Below are positions 43,147-51,078 of a stretch of 64,000 nt of DNA, one piece after another (the stretch's first letter is position 1; the number at the start of each line of letters is the position of its first letter). The stretch is from Actinomadura physcomitrii (lineage in GTDB: Bacteria; Actinomycetota; Actinomycetes; Streptosporangiales; Streptosporangiaceae): NCBI RefSeq assembly GCF_008923205.2, contig NZ_WBMS02000003.1:158765-222764 (forward strand). Direction: 5' to 3'. The notes beneath the pieces were generated by a model that did not search any database, was not told the DNA's origin, and worked only from the letters and a program-made list of their open reading frames with translations. Both the position numbers and the translations under genes were made by a program.

Positions 43147-43851
43147 ATGCGCAGGTTGGTCGCCCGGAACAAGGCTGGAGCCGAGCCGAGAGTCCCGCTG
43201 AGCAGGGAGCGCGTGCTGCGGGCCGCGATACGGATCGCCGACGAGGGCGGCATCCGGGCGCTCACGATGCGCCGGCTCGCCGAAGAGGTCGGGGCCGAGG
43301 CGATGTCGCTGTACTACCACGTCGCCAACAAGGAAGAGGTCCTCGACGGCATCGCGGACGCCGTCGTCGAGGAGATCAACGAGGTCGTCGGCCGGCTCGA
43401 CGCCCCCTCCCGCGGGGCCGGCTGGAAGGCGGCGGTGCGCCGCCGGATCCTGTCGGCCCGCGAGGTCCTGCTCCGCCACCCGTGGGCGCCGGGCGTCTTC
43501 GAGTCCCGCACCGCGATGGGCCCGGCGGTGCTGCGGTACCACGACGGCCTGATCGGCCTCATGCGCGACGGCGGCTTCTCCAACGACCTGTGCCACCACG
43601 CCCTGCACGCCCTGGGGAGCCGCGCCCTGGGCTTCACCCAGGAGCTGTTCGACCCGGGCGACGCCGGCGGGGACGACACCGCCGCGCTCGCGGGCATGGC
43701 CGCCGACCTGCCGCATCTCGTCGGCATGTTCATGGAGGTCGCGCACGACGACCCCGACTCCACGCTGGGCTGGTGCGACGACCAGTTCGAGTTCGAGTTC
43801 GGGCTCGACGTGATCCTCGACGGCCTCGACCGGCTGCGCGAAACGGGCTGA
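43147..43851 (+). CDS. TetR-family regulator with TetR_C-type domain
   Basis: A 234-residue regulator. HTH: RVLRAAIRIADEGGIRALTM, then MRRLAEEVGAEAMSLYYHVANKEEVLDGI, shown here by its core GAEAMSLYYHVANKEE. The all-helical C-terminal domain resembles tetracycline-repressor-like C-termini. AGGAGG abuts ATG 43147, so the real start may be TTG 43156, which has correct spacing. It is immediately followed by a palindromic promoter and a quinone-oxidoreductase gene, which it probably represses. Confidence 0.87.
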   Translation: MRRLVARNKAGAEPRVPLSRERVLRAAIRIADEGGIRALTMRRLAEEVGAEAMSLYYHVANKEEVLDGIADAVVEEINEVVGRLDAPSRGAGWKAAVRRRILSAREVLLRHPWAPGVFESRTAMGPAVLRYHDGLIGLMRDGGFSNDLCHHALHALGSRALGFTQELFDPGDAGGDDTAALAGMAADLPHLVGMFMEVAHDDPDSTLGWCDDQFEFEFGLDVILDGLDRLRETG

Positions 43852-43865
43852 TCCCGCTCCGCCCC

Positions 43866-43895
43866 TTGACCGTCTTACGCTGTAAGACGTACCTT
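43866..43895 (+). promoter_or_regulatory. Promoter with embedded TetR-type operator
   Basis: -35 TTGACC (43866-43871) and -10 TACCTT (43890-43895), spacer 18 bp. The spacer is filled by the perfect palindrome CGTCTTAC-GCT-GTAAGACG (43871-43889). Repressor binding would block RNA polymerase directly. Confidence 0.75.
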
Positions 43896-43919
43896 ACGAC
43901 GTACGACTTACAACGTACG
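43893..43919. repeat. Direct repeat CTTACRACGTACG downstream of the promoter
   Basis: CTTACGACGTACG (43893-43905) and CTTACAACGTACG (43907-43919), 14 bp apart. They share the CTTAC element with the palindrome and may be secondary operator sites. Confidence 0.55.
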
Positions 43920-43947
43920 AAACGGCTCGTCCTTGGAGGGACCCGTC

Positions 43948-44934
43948 ATGAAGGCGTTCGTCGTCCGCTCGTACGGTCCACCCGAAGTCCTGCGCCTCAC
44001 CGACGTCGACCGGCCCGAGCCCGGCGACCGGGAGGTGCTGGTCCGGGTGCGCGCCACGTCCGTCCAGCCCTACGACTGGCACCACATGCGGGGCGAGCCG
44101 TACGTCGCGCGGCTGATGCCGGGCACGCTCGGCCTGCGCGCACCCAAGATCGGCGTCCTGGGCGCGGACGTGGCGGGGCGCGTCGAGAAGGTCGGCGCGA
44201 ACGTTTCGGAGTTCCGTCCCGGCGACGAGGTGTACGCGCTCGTCGCGCAGGGCGGCTTCGCCGAGTACGCGTGCGTCCCCGCGGACCGGCTGGCCCGCAA
44301 GCCGGAGAACCTGACGTTCGAGCAGGCGGCGGCGGTGCCCCTGGCGGGCGTCACCGCGCTGTACGGCCTCTGCGGCAAGGGACGGATGCGGTCAGGGCAG
44401 CGGGTCCTCGTCAACGGGGCCTCCGGGGGCGTCGGGACGTTCGCCGTGCAGATCGCCGCGGCGTCCGGCGCGGCGGTGACCGGCGTGTGCGGCACGCGGA
44501 ACCTGGACCTGGTCCGCTCGCTCGGTGCCGGCGAGGTCGTCGACTACACGGCGCAGGACTTCACCCGGCAGGACCGGCGCCACGACCTGCTGCTGGACGT
44601 CGCCGGGAACCGCTCGGCGCGGGCATGCCGGCGCGCGCTGACCCCCAAGGGGACCTACGTCGCCGTCGGCGGCCCGCAGGGCCGGTGGCTGCAGCCCGTC
44701 GGCCACGTCTTCGCGGCGGCCGCGCTGTCGCCGCTCGTCTCCCAGCGGACGGCCATGGCCGACGTGTACGCCTACACCGGGCACAAGCAGAGCCTGATGC
44801 GGCTGACCGAGCTGATCGAGGCCGGCAAGGTGGCGCCGGTCATCGACCGCACCTTCCCGTTCGACGACATTCCGGCGGCCGTCGCCTACCAGGAGGACGG
44901 CCACGCCACGGGAAAGGTCGTCATCACGATCTAG
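43948..44934 (+). CDS. NADPH:quinone reductase-like MDR oxidoreductase
   Basis: A 328-residue zinc-free medium-chain reductase. N-terminal GroES-like domain: YGPPEVLRLTDVDRPEPG, VLGADVAGRVEKVGANV. The NADPH fold shows RVLVNGASGGVGTFAVQIA near residue 150 and a C-terminal KVVITI. No zinc-binding cysteines are present. Family enzymes reduce quinones or enones. GGAGGG precedes ATG 43948. It is the only gene under the palindromic promoter and is probably induced when the upstream TetR protein is relieved by a quinone or electrophile (inference). Confidence 0.9.
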   Translation: MKAFVVRSYGPPEVLRLTDVDRPEPGDREVLVRVRATSVQPYDWHHMRGEPYVARLMPGTLGLRAPKIGVLGADVAGRVEKVGANVSEFRPGDEVYALVAQGGFAEYACVPADRLARKPENLTFEQAAAVPLAGVTALYGLCGKGRMRSGQRVLVNGASGGVGTFAVQIAAASGAAVTGVCGTRNLDLVRSLGAGEVVDYTAQDFTRQDRRHDLLLDVAGNRSARACRRALTPKGTYVAVGGPQGRWLQPVGHVFAAAALSPLVSQRTAMADVYAYTGHKQSLMRLTELIEAGKVAPVIDRTFPFDDIPAAVAYQEDGHATGKVVITI

Positions 44935-45005
44935 CCGCGCGGACAGATGCTTCGACCGGCCCTCTGCCTGCACAGTCAGGCTTTCGGGACGGTAGTGTTC
45001 GCCGC

Positions 45006-45539
45006 ATGGCGGCCGTGCGGTTGAGCGAGCTCGAGGACGAGGCCTGGCGCGGGTTCCTGTACGCGCGCGACCGGATCTGGCTCGAGATCGAGGCCGGCCT
45101 CGCCCCGCTCGGCGTGAGCACGGAGGCGGAACGGACGAAGACCGAGAAGCTCAAGGCCGTCGCCAAGGCGCGCGGACAGAAGTACGTGCCGCCGAAGCCG
45201 CCGACCGCCGAGCGGCGCAAGGAGATCACCGACAACCACATCTGGTCGAACGCCGTCGGAGCGCTGCTGGCGGTGCCGGAGAACCCGCAGGTCCGGGCCG
45301 GTGTGCTCCGCATCATGGCGACGATGCCGAAGGTCAGGGTCACCAAGACCAGCACCGCGGGGCAGCCCACGCTCACGATCGTGGACAGCTGGTCCGACGG
45401 CAAGGAGACGCTGGTCGTCAGGGCCCGCACGGGCCAGCCCGTCGCCCTGCTCAGCGAGGTCCCGGGCATCAAGCCCAGCATGACCTACTACCACAACTCA
45501 CGGGTGAGGACCGCCGACGTCAAGGCGGGCAAGTTCTGA
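45006..45539 (+). pseudogene. Chimeric ORF: MarR N-terminus joined to C-terminal part of a CU044_5270-like protein
   Basis: A 177-codon open frame made of two unrelated pieces. Residues ~4-38 (LSELEDEAWRGFLYARDRIW and so on) look like the first helix of a MarR regulator. From about residue 75 on (SNAVGALLAVPENPQVRAGV, then RIMATMPKVRV, GIKPSMTYY) it resembles the C-terminus of the actinobacterial CU044_5270 family. The MarR DNA-binding wing and the other protein's N-terminal half are both missing. The frame remains open, so a small fusion protein could be made. The best explanation is a deletion that joined two neighbouring genes. A strong terminator follows. Confidence 0.55.
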
Positions 45540-45553
45540 TCCGCCGGTGAGAA

Positions 45554-45586
45554 GCGCGGGCCGTCCGGTCGCCGGGCGGCCCGCGC
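45554..45586. terminator. Convergent terminator
   Basis: A 15-bp stem (GCGCGGGCCGTCCGG / CCGGGCGGCCCGCGC with one G-T pair) and a 3-nt loop, between convergent genes. Confidence 0.7.
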
Positions 45587-45628
45587 CCATCGATGCGAGC
45601 GGGGCGGCGGGCGCCGGCGATGGCCGCG

Positions 45629-46846
45629 TCAGGTCCAGACGAGGCGCTGTTCCAGGAGCGCCTGCTGGGCGGGGTTGGCGGTGAGGTCGAGGGCGCGGCG
45701 GTCGGCCGCGGCGGCGTCGGCGGGCCGGCCGAGGGCGCGCAGAAGCTCGGCCCGGGTCGCGTGGTACGGCGGGTAGCCGTCCAGGGTCCGCCGGTCCCCG
45801 GGCGGGAGGGCGTCGAGTTCGGCCAGCGCGACGGCGGCTCCGCCGCGGGGCGGCGGCGCGTGCCGCAGGGCGATGACGCGCTGCAGGCGGTGGACGGGGG
45901 ACGGGGCGAGCGCGAGGAGCATGTCGTAGAGCAGCGCGATCTGGAGCCAGTCGGTGTCGTCCCAGCCGGGAGCCTCCGCGTGGCAGGCGACGATGGCGGC
46001 CTGGAGCTGGTAGGGGCCGGGACGGCGCAGGGCGGCGGCGCGTTCGATCAGCCGGCCCGCCTCGGCGATGGCACGCCGGTCCCAGCGGCCGCGGTCCTGG
46101 TCGCGGAGCAGGACGAGGGAACCGTCCGGGGTGAAGCGGGCGGCGGCGCGGGCCTGGTGCAGCCGGACGAGGGCGAGCAGCCCGAGCGCCTCCGGTTCGC
46201 GGGGCACCAGCCGGGCCAGGGTCGCGGCGAGCCATTCGGCGTCGTCGGCGAGGTCGCGGGCGTGCGGCCGGTCGCCGCCGCTGGTCAGATAGCCCTCGTT
46301 GAACAGCAGGTAGATGACGGTCAGGACCTGCCCGAGCCGCTCCGGCAGCTCGGCGTCGGACGGGACCCGGTACGGGATCCGGGCATCGGTGATCTTGCGC
46401 TTGGCCCGGGTGATGCGCTGCGCGACCGTGCTCTCCTTGACCAGGAACGCGGCGGCGATCTGCGCGGTGGTCAGCCCGCACACCGTGCGCAGGGTGAGGG
46501 CGACCTGCGCCTGCCGCGGCAGCGCCGGATGGCAGCAGGTGAAGATCAGCTTGAGCCGGTCGTCGGGCTCGGCGGGCACCGGCCAGGCGAGCCGGGCGAG
46601 CTTGTCGCGGTAGACCGCCCGGCGGCGGAGCACGTCCAGGCCGCGGCGCCGCGCGACGGTCAGCAGCCAGGCGTCGGGATGGTCGGGGACGCCCTCGGCG
46701 GGCCAGCGGCGCAGGGCGGTCTCGACGGCGTCCTGCATGACGTCCTCGGCGGCGGCGAAGTCGCCGAGGACCCGGACCAGGCAGGCGGTGAGCCGGCCCG
46801 CGTGCTCGCGCACCACGCGGGCCAGCTCGCGCTGGGCGTCGTCCAC
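45629..46846 (-). CDS. ECF sigma factor, ECF42-like with long C-terminal TPR-like extension
   Basis: A 405-residue sigma factor. Region 2: GDFAAAEDVMQDAVETAL and PDAWLLTVARRRGLDVLRRR. Region 4: LTLRTVCGLTTAQIAAAFLV and STVAQRITRAKRKI. The ~200-residue C-terminal extension (LYDMLLALAPSPVHRLQRVI, RAELLRALGR) is characteristic of the ECF42 group. These sigma factors are typically encoded with DGPF/YCII-domain proteins, as here, and have no anti-sigma. The start is GTG 46846, 19 bp after the YCII-domain gene. Signals and targets unknown. Confidence 0.9.
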   Translation of the reverse strand: MDDAQRELARVVREHAGRLTACLVRVLGDFAAAEDVMQDAVETALRRWPAEGVPDHPDAWLLTVARRRGLDVLRRRAVYRDKLARLAWPVPAEPDDRLKLIFTCCHPALPRQAQVALTLRTVCGLTTAQIAAAFLVKESTVAQRITRAKRKITDARIPYRVPSDAELPERLGQVLTVIYLLFNEGYLTSGGDRPHARDLADDAEWLAATLARLVPREPEALGLLALVRLHQARAAARFTPDGSLVLLRDQDRGRWDRRAIAEAGRLIERAAALRRPGPYQLQAAIVACHAEAPGWDDTDWLQIALLYDMLLALAPSPVHRLQRVIALRHAPPPRGGAAVALAELDALPPGDRRTLDGYPPYHATRAELLRALGRPADAAAADRRALDLTANPAQQALLEQRLVWT

Positions 46847-46865
46847 GGTCAGCCGATGTCCGCGG

Positions 46866-47204
46866 TCAGTCGACCGGGCGGATCTCGACGACCGGGCACG
46901 CCGGCCACGACCGGGCCACGGCCAGCGCCTCGTCCAGGTCGGCCACCTCGATCTCGGCGTATCCGGACACGACCTCCTTGCCCTCGACGAACGGCCCGTC
47001 GGTCACCAGCGGCTCGTCGCCCTCGAGCCGCAGCGTGGTGGCGGTGTGCGAGGGCCGCAGGTGCGCGGAGTGGGTGATCTTCGCGGCGTGCTCGGCGAAC
47101 CACCGCCCGACCGCGTCGTAGGCGGCCTGCCGGGCCTCCTCGTCCATGGACTCCAGGTCGCGGGCGAACCGCTCGGTCTCGACGAACAGCAGCACGTACT
47201 TCAT
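46866..47204 (-). CDS. YCII/DGPF-domain protein
   Basis: A 112-residue protein with the DGPF motif (VTDGPFVEGKEVVSGYAEIEV) that defines this family (core TDGPFVEGKEVV). It starts MKYVLLFVETE. DGPF proteins are the usual partners of ECF42 sigma factors and are thought to signal to or be regulated by them. It lies between a VOC protein and the sigma gene, and its ATG overlaps the VOC stop (ATGA). Confidence 0.9.
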   Translation of the reverse strand: MKYVLLFVETERFARDLESMDEEARQAAYDAVGRWFAEHAAKITHSAHLRPSHTATTLRLEGDEPLVTDGPFVEGKEVVSGYAEIEVADLDEALAVARSWPACPVVEIRPVD

Positions 47205-47626
47205 CGGCTCTCCTCCCGGCAGGGCACGGTCTCCTCGGGGAGCCGGGCGTACAGGTCGACGCCGTTGCCGTCCGCGTCGAGCACGCTGGAGTAGCGCATG
47301 CCCCAGAACGCGTCCCACGGCTCGCGCAGCCCCTCGTACCCGGCCTCCGTCAGCTCGGCGTACTTCGCGTCGACGTCGGCCGGGGCGCCGAACTCGAACG
47401 CCAGGAAGGTACGCGGCCCGCCCGCGGGCTCCGTCCAGCCCGGGGTCGTCGAGCCGCGGAAGCCGGCGGTGTCCAGCATGAGGTGCATGCCGTTCGCCAG
47501 GTCGCCGTCGGCGTGGTCGGGGTACTGCGGGTCGACCTTGAAATGGACGTCCAGGCGCCCGTAGAAGGCGATCGCGGCCTCCATATCGGTGACGATCAGG
47601 TCGATCGTGTTCATGGTCGGGCTCAT
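47201..47626 (-). CDS. VOC/glyoxalase-bleomycin resistance family protein
   Basis: A 141-residue single VOC-fold protein. Blocks: TIDLIVTDMEAAIAFYGRLD, GMHLMLDTAGF, FLAFEFGAPADVDAKYAEL, YSSVLDADGNGVDLYARLP. Metal residues are incomplete, so enzymatic activity is uncertain. It is the first gene of the VOC-YCII-sigma operon. AAGGAG sits 6 bp before ATG 47626; an ATG at 47629 is possible. Confidence 0.85.
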   Translation of the reverse strand: MSPTMNTIDLIVTDMEAAIAFYGRLDVHFKVDPQYPDHADGDLANGMHLMLDTAGFRGSTTPGWTEPAGGPRTFLAFEFGAPADVDAKYAELTEAGYEGLREPWDAFWGMRYSSVLDADGNGVDLYARLPEETVPCREESR

Positions 47627-47756
47627 CATCCGCTCCTTGCGTCGTCGGGAGCCTCCTGCACCCCCTAGACGAACGGCGCCGACCTCCATACGACACCTTG
47701 CCGGAACGAATTTCGGAGGCGGCGGCGTTCCTCCGGCCCGGCCGTGCCCAAGGGCG

Positions 47757-48851
47757 CTAGGGAGTGCGGGGGGCGGTCTCGGCCAGCCGGCCGGCGAGGA
47801 AGCGCCGTTCCGGCTCCGTCCGGGTCAGGGCGAGCGCCCGGCGGAACGCGCGGTGCGCCTCGTCGCCGCGGCCGGCGCGATGCAGCAGTTCGGCGCGGGT
47901 GGAGTGGAAGTACCGGTAGTGCTCGAGGTCGAGGCGGTCGAGGACGGCCAGGCCGGCTTCGGGCCCGTCGATCTCGGCCACGGCGACGGCCCGGTTCATC
48001 TCGACGACCGGCGAGCCGGTCAGCCGGGCGAACGTCCCGTACAGCGCGGCTATCTGCCGCCAGTCGCGGGGCTCCCGCAGATACAGGTCGGCGATGGCCG
48101 CCTGGAGCAGGTAGGGCCCGGTGCGGCCCCGTGCCATGGCCCGCCGCAGCAGCGCTCTCCCCTCGTCGATCTGGCGCTCGTCCCACAGGGTGCGGTCCTG
48201 GCCGTCGAGGGTGACGATCCGCCCGTCGCGCAGGCGGGCCGCCCTGCGCGCGTCGTGCAGCAGCATCAGCGCCAGCAGCGCGAGCACTTCGGGCTCGTCC
48301 GGCAGGAGGGCGGCGAGGGCCCGGCCGAGGTGAATCGCCTCCGCGGGGAGGTCGACGCTCCCGCCGCCCCAGCCCTGGTTGGAGCTCAGGTAGACCACCG
48401 AGAGGACGGCCGCCAGCCGGTCCGGCAGCCGGTGCCCGGGCGGCACGGCGAACGGGATGCCCGCGTCGCGGATCTTGCGTTTGGCCCTGGTCAGCCGCTT
48501 GCTCATCGTCTCGGGCGGGACGAGGAACGCCAGCGCGATCTCGTCGGTGGACAGGCCGCAGAGGGCCCGCAGGGGGAGCGCCACCTGCGCCTCCGCGGCG
48601 AGCGCCGGATGGCGGCAGGCGAAGATCAGCTCGAGCCGTTCGTCCGGGACGGCGGCCGCGTCGTCCATGAGCGCCTCCGGTGGCCCCGGCCCCGTCGCGA
48701 GGTCGCCGGCGAGCAGTTCGGTCTTCTCGGCGAGCAGCCGCCGGCGGCGCAGCTGGTCGATGGCCCGGTTGCGCGCCGTCGTGACGAGCCACCCGGTCGG
48801 GTTCCCCGGTTCCCCGTCGCGCGGCCAGCGCTCGGCGGCGATGGCGAACGC
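47757..48851 (-). pseudogene. ECF sigma factor (SigJ/ECF42-like) lacking its 5' end
   Basis: The reading frame is intact from region 2 onwards: FAIAAERWPRDGEPGNPTGW, then TARNRAIDQLRRRR, the region 4 helix GLSTDEIALAFLVPPETMSK and a long C-terminal extension. But similarity begins abruptly near 48851, and the ~40 N-terminal residues (region 1.2/2.1) are absent. Upstream sequence instead belongs to an oppositely oriented SRPBCC gene fragment. Reinitiation at ATG 48668 would give a 303-residue product without region 2 and therefore without promoter -10 recognition. It is a paralogue of the sigma factor 1 kb away. Confidence 0.7.
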
Positions 48852-49065
48852 CCGCCTCGGCTACCTGTCGCGGATCGACTTCGTGCCCGGCACCGACCCG
48901 TACGAGCACCTGACGGTCGTCGACGTCGAGGCCGCCGGTGACCGCACGAGGCTGGTCATGACGATCGACCCCCTCCACGACGAGGCCTGGACGCAGGAGT
49001 ACCGCGCCCACCGCGGCAACGAGCTCGACAACCTCGAAGCATCGATCAGGCGCCGCACCACCTGA
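48841..49065 (+). pseudogene. 3' fragment of an SRPBCC (AHSA1-like) gene
   Basis: A 74-codon open frame (ATG 48841): LGYLSRIDFVPGTDPYEHLT, VVDVEAAGDRTRLVMTIDPL and a C-terminal NELDNLEASI. This matches the last half of SRPBCC/AHSA1-type proteins; the N-terminal half is missing. Its 5' end meets the 5' end of the divergent truncated sigma gene, consistent with a single deletion removing both starts. Confidence 0.65.
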
Positions 49066-49119
49066 ACGCCGTTCCCGCCGCCCGGCGGCAGCGGCCGCCG
49101 CCGGGACGGTGGGAGCCGG

Positions 49120-49797
49120 TCAGGGCTCGAAGCGGTAGCCCATGCCCGGCTCGGTGATCAAATGGCGGGGCCGGGACGGGTCGCGCTCCAGCTTGCGGCG
49201 CAGCTGGGCGAAGTAGACGCGCAGGTAGTGCGTCTCGGTCTCGTACGCCGGGCCCCAGACCTCGCGCAGCATCTGCCGCTGGCTCACGAGCCGCCCCGGA
49301 TGCCGCACCAGCAGCTCCAGCAGGTGCCATTCGGTGGGCGTCAGCCGGACGTCGGCGCCCTCCCGCGTGACGCGTTTCGCCGCGAGGTCGACGGTGAAGG
49401 AGTCGGTGGCGACCACGGCGCCGCCGCCCTCCGCCGGCGCGGACCGCCTGATCGCCGCCCTGAGCCGCGCCAGGAACTCGTCCATCCCGAACGGCTTGGT
49501 CACGTAGTCGTCGGCGCCCGCGTCGAGCGCCTCGACCTTGTCCGGCGACCCGTGCCGGGCCGACAGCACGATGATCGGGACGCCGAGCCAGCCGCGCAGC
49601 CCCCGGATCACCTCGGTGCCGTCCATGTCGGGCAGGCCGAGGTCGAGGATCACCACGTCCGGGGTGCGCCGCGCGGCGAGGTCGAGCGCGGTCCGGCCGT
49701 CCGGCGCGGCCTGCACCTCGTAGCCGCGGGCCTTCAGGTTGATCCGCAGCGCGCGGACCATCTGCGGTTCGTCCTCCACCACGAGCACGAGCGTCAT
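49120..49797 (-). CDS. OmpR/KdpE-family response regulator
   Basis: A 225-residue regulator. Receiver: VVEDEPQMVRALRINLKARG, phospho-Asp in PDVVILDLGLPDMDG near residue 52, and the conserved Lys in DDYVTKPFG. The C-terminal winged helix has LTPTEWHLLELLVRHPGRLV, GPAYETETHYLRVYFAQLRRKLE (core ETHYLRVYFAQLRRKLE) and EPGMGYRF, which match KdpE. Its stop-to-start overlap with the upstream kinase remnant (ATGA-like) is preserved. No kdpFABC genes are nearby. It may now be an orphan regulator or be phosphorylated by another kinase. Confidence 0.88.
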   Translation of the reverse strand: MTLVLVVEDEPQMVRALRINLKARGYEVQAAPDGRTALDLAARRTPDVVILDLGLPDMDGTEVIRGLRGWLGVPIIVLSARHGSPDKVEALDAGADDYVTKPFGMDEFLARLRAAIRRSAPAEGGGAVVATDSFTVDLAAKRVTREGADVRLTPTEWHLLELLVRHPGRLVSQRQMLREVWGPAYETETHYLRVYFAQLRRKLERDPSRPRHLITEPGMGYRFEP

Positions 49798-50283
49798 CGG
49801 TCCTGCACCGCCGGTGCGTCCTGCGCGATCGGCGGCGCGAACACCATGGTCAGCCCGCCGCCCGGGGTGTCGCGGGCGGTGCGCGTCCCGCCCATCGCCT
49901 CGGTGAAGCCGCGGGCGACCGCGAGGCCCGGCCCGACGCCGGCGCCCTTCGGCGCGTCGCCGAGCCGCTGGAAGGACCCGAAGATGCGGTCCTTGTCGCG
50001 ATCGGGCACGCCGGGCCCGTCATCCACCACCTGGATCTCCACCCGCCCCTCCTCGATCGCTTCGCACGGTCCGCCCGCGACGACCCGGACGGGCCCGCCG
50101 CCGTGCCGCACGGCGTTCTCCAGCACGTTCGCGAGCGCGCGTTCCAGCAAACCGGGGTCGACGAGCACCGGCGGCAGGGTCTCGGGGACGTCCACCTCGA
50201 CCCGCGCCTCCGGCACCGCGGCGAGCGCGAACGGGACGATCTCGTCCAGACGCCGTCCTTCGGCGTCCTCATGATGATCCCAG
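49794..50283 (-). pseudogene. KdpD-like sensor kinase, C-terminal remnant
   Basis: About 155 codons survive, covering part of the histidine-kinase ATPase domain: RRLDEIVPFALAAV, LERALANVLENAVRHG (N box), VEIQVVDDGPGVPD (G1), FGSFQRLGDAPKGAGVGPGLAVARG (core GAGVGPGLAVARG, G2) and GGGLTMVFAPP. The KdpD N-terminal osmosensing, USP and membrane domains and the phospho-His helix are gone. The frame loses family similarity at about 50283. It cannot autophosphorylate. Confidence 0.75.
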
Positions 50284-50403
50284 CGTATGCCGCGGCGCTT
50301 TCGCCGAGGACGCCGGACAGGGCCGTTGACCTCGCCGGAGGACGGACGGGACGTCGGCGGCGCCCCGTCGCCGTACCCGTGCCGGAGCCGGCATCGGACG
50401 AGC

Positions 50404-51078
50404 CTAGGGGGCGGGGTGGGCCCGGGCCAGGCCCGTCCGGTAGGCGATGACGACGAGCTGCGCGCGGTCGCGGGCGTCCAGCTTGGTCATGGCGCGCTGC
50501 ACGTGGGCGCGGACGGTGAAGGGGCTGAGGAACGCCCGCTCGGCGATCTCCTGGTTGGACAGGCCGGTCGCGACGAGCGCCACCATCTCCCGTTCGCGCG
50601 GGGTCAGCGCGGCGAGCCGTTCGTCGTGGTGCTGCGGCGGGACGTCCGGTGCGGCCAGGAAGCGGGCGACCAGGGAGCGGGTCGCGGCGGGGGACAGCAG
50701 GGTGTCGCCCTCGGCGATCGTGCGGACGGCGTCCAGCAGCTCGTCGGCGCCGATGCCCTTGCCGATGAACCCGCCGGCCCCCGCGCGCAGCGCCTGGGCG
50801 ACGTACTCGTCGGTCTCGTAGGTGGTGAGGATCAGGATGCGGGTGGCGCGCAGGTCCGGGTCCGCGCAGATCTGCGCGGTGGCGGTGATGCCGTCCACCT
50901 CGGGCATGCGGATGTCCATGACCACCACGTCCGGGCGCAGCTCCCGGGTGAGCCGCACCGCCTCCCGGCCGTCGGCGGCCTCGCCGACCACGGTGATGTC
51001 GCCGGCGGTGTCGAGCAGCATCCGGAAGGCGCCGCGCAGCAGGGCCTGGTCGTCGGCGAGCAGCACGCGGAGCGTCAC
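50404..51078 (-). CDS. LuxR/NarL-family response regulator
   Basis: A 224-residue regulator. Receiver: LLADDQALLRGAFRMLLDTA, phospho-Asp in VVVMDIRMPEVDG, conserved Lys in GGFIGKGIG. C-terminal HTH: LTPREREMVALVATGLSNQE then IAERAFLSPFTVRAHVQRAM. The start is GTG 51078, overlapping the kinase stop (GTGA). It is the partner of the sensor kinase encoded upstream, and the pair may control the adjacent MMPL exporter (inference). Confidence 0.92.
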   Translation of the reverse strand: MTLRVLLADDQALLRGAFRMLLDTAGDITVVGEAADGREAVRLTRELRPDVVVMDIRMPEVDGITATAQICADPDLRATRILILTTYETDEYVAQALRAGAGGFIGKGIGADELLDAVRTIAEGDTLLSPAATRSLVARFLAAPDVPPQHHDERLAALTPREREMVALVATGLSNQEIAERAFLSPFTVRAHVQRAMTKLDARDRAQLVVIAYRTGLARAHPAP

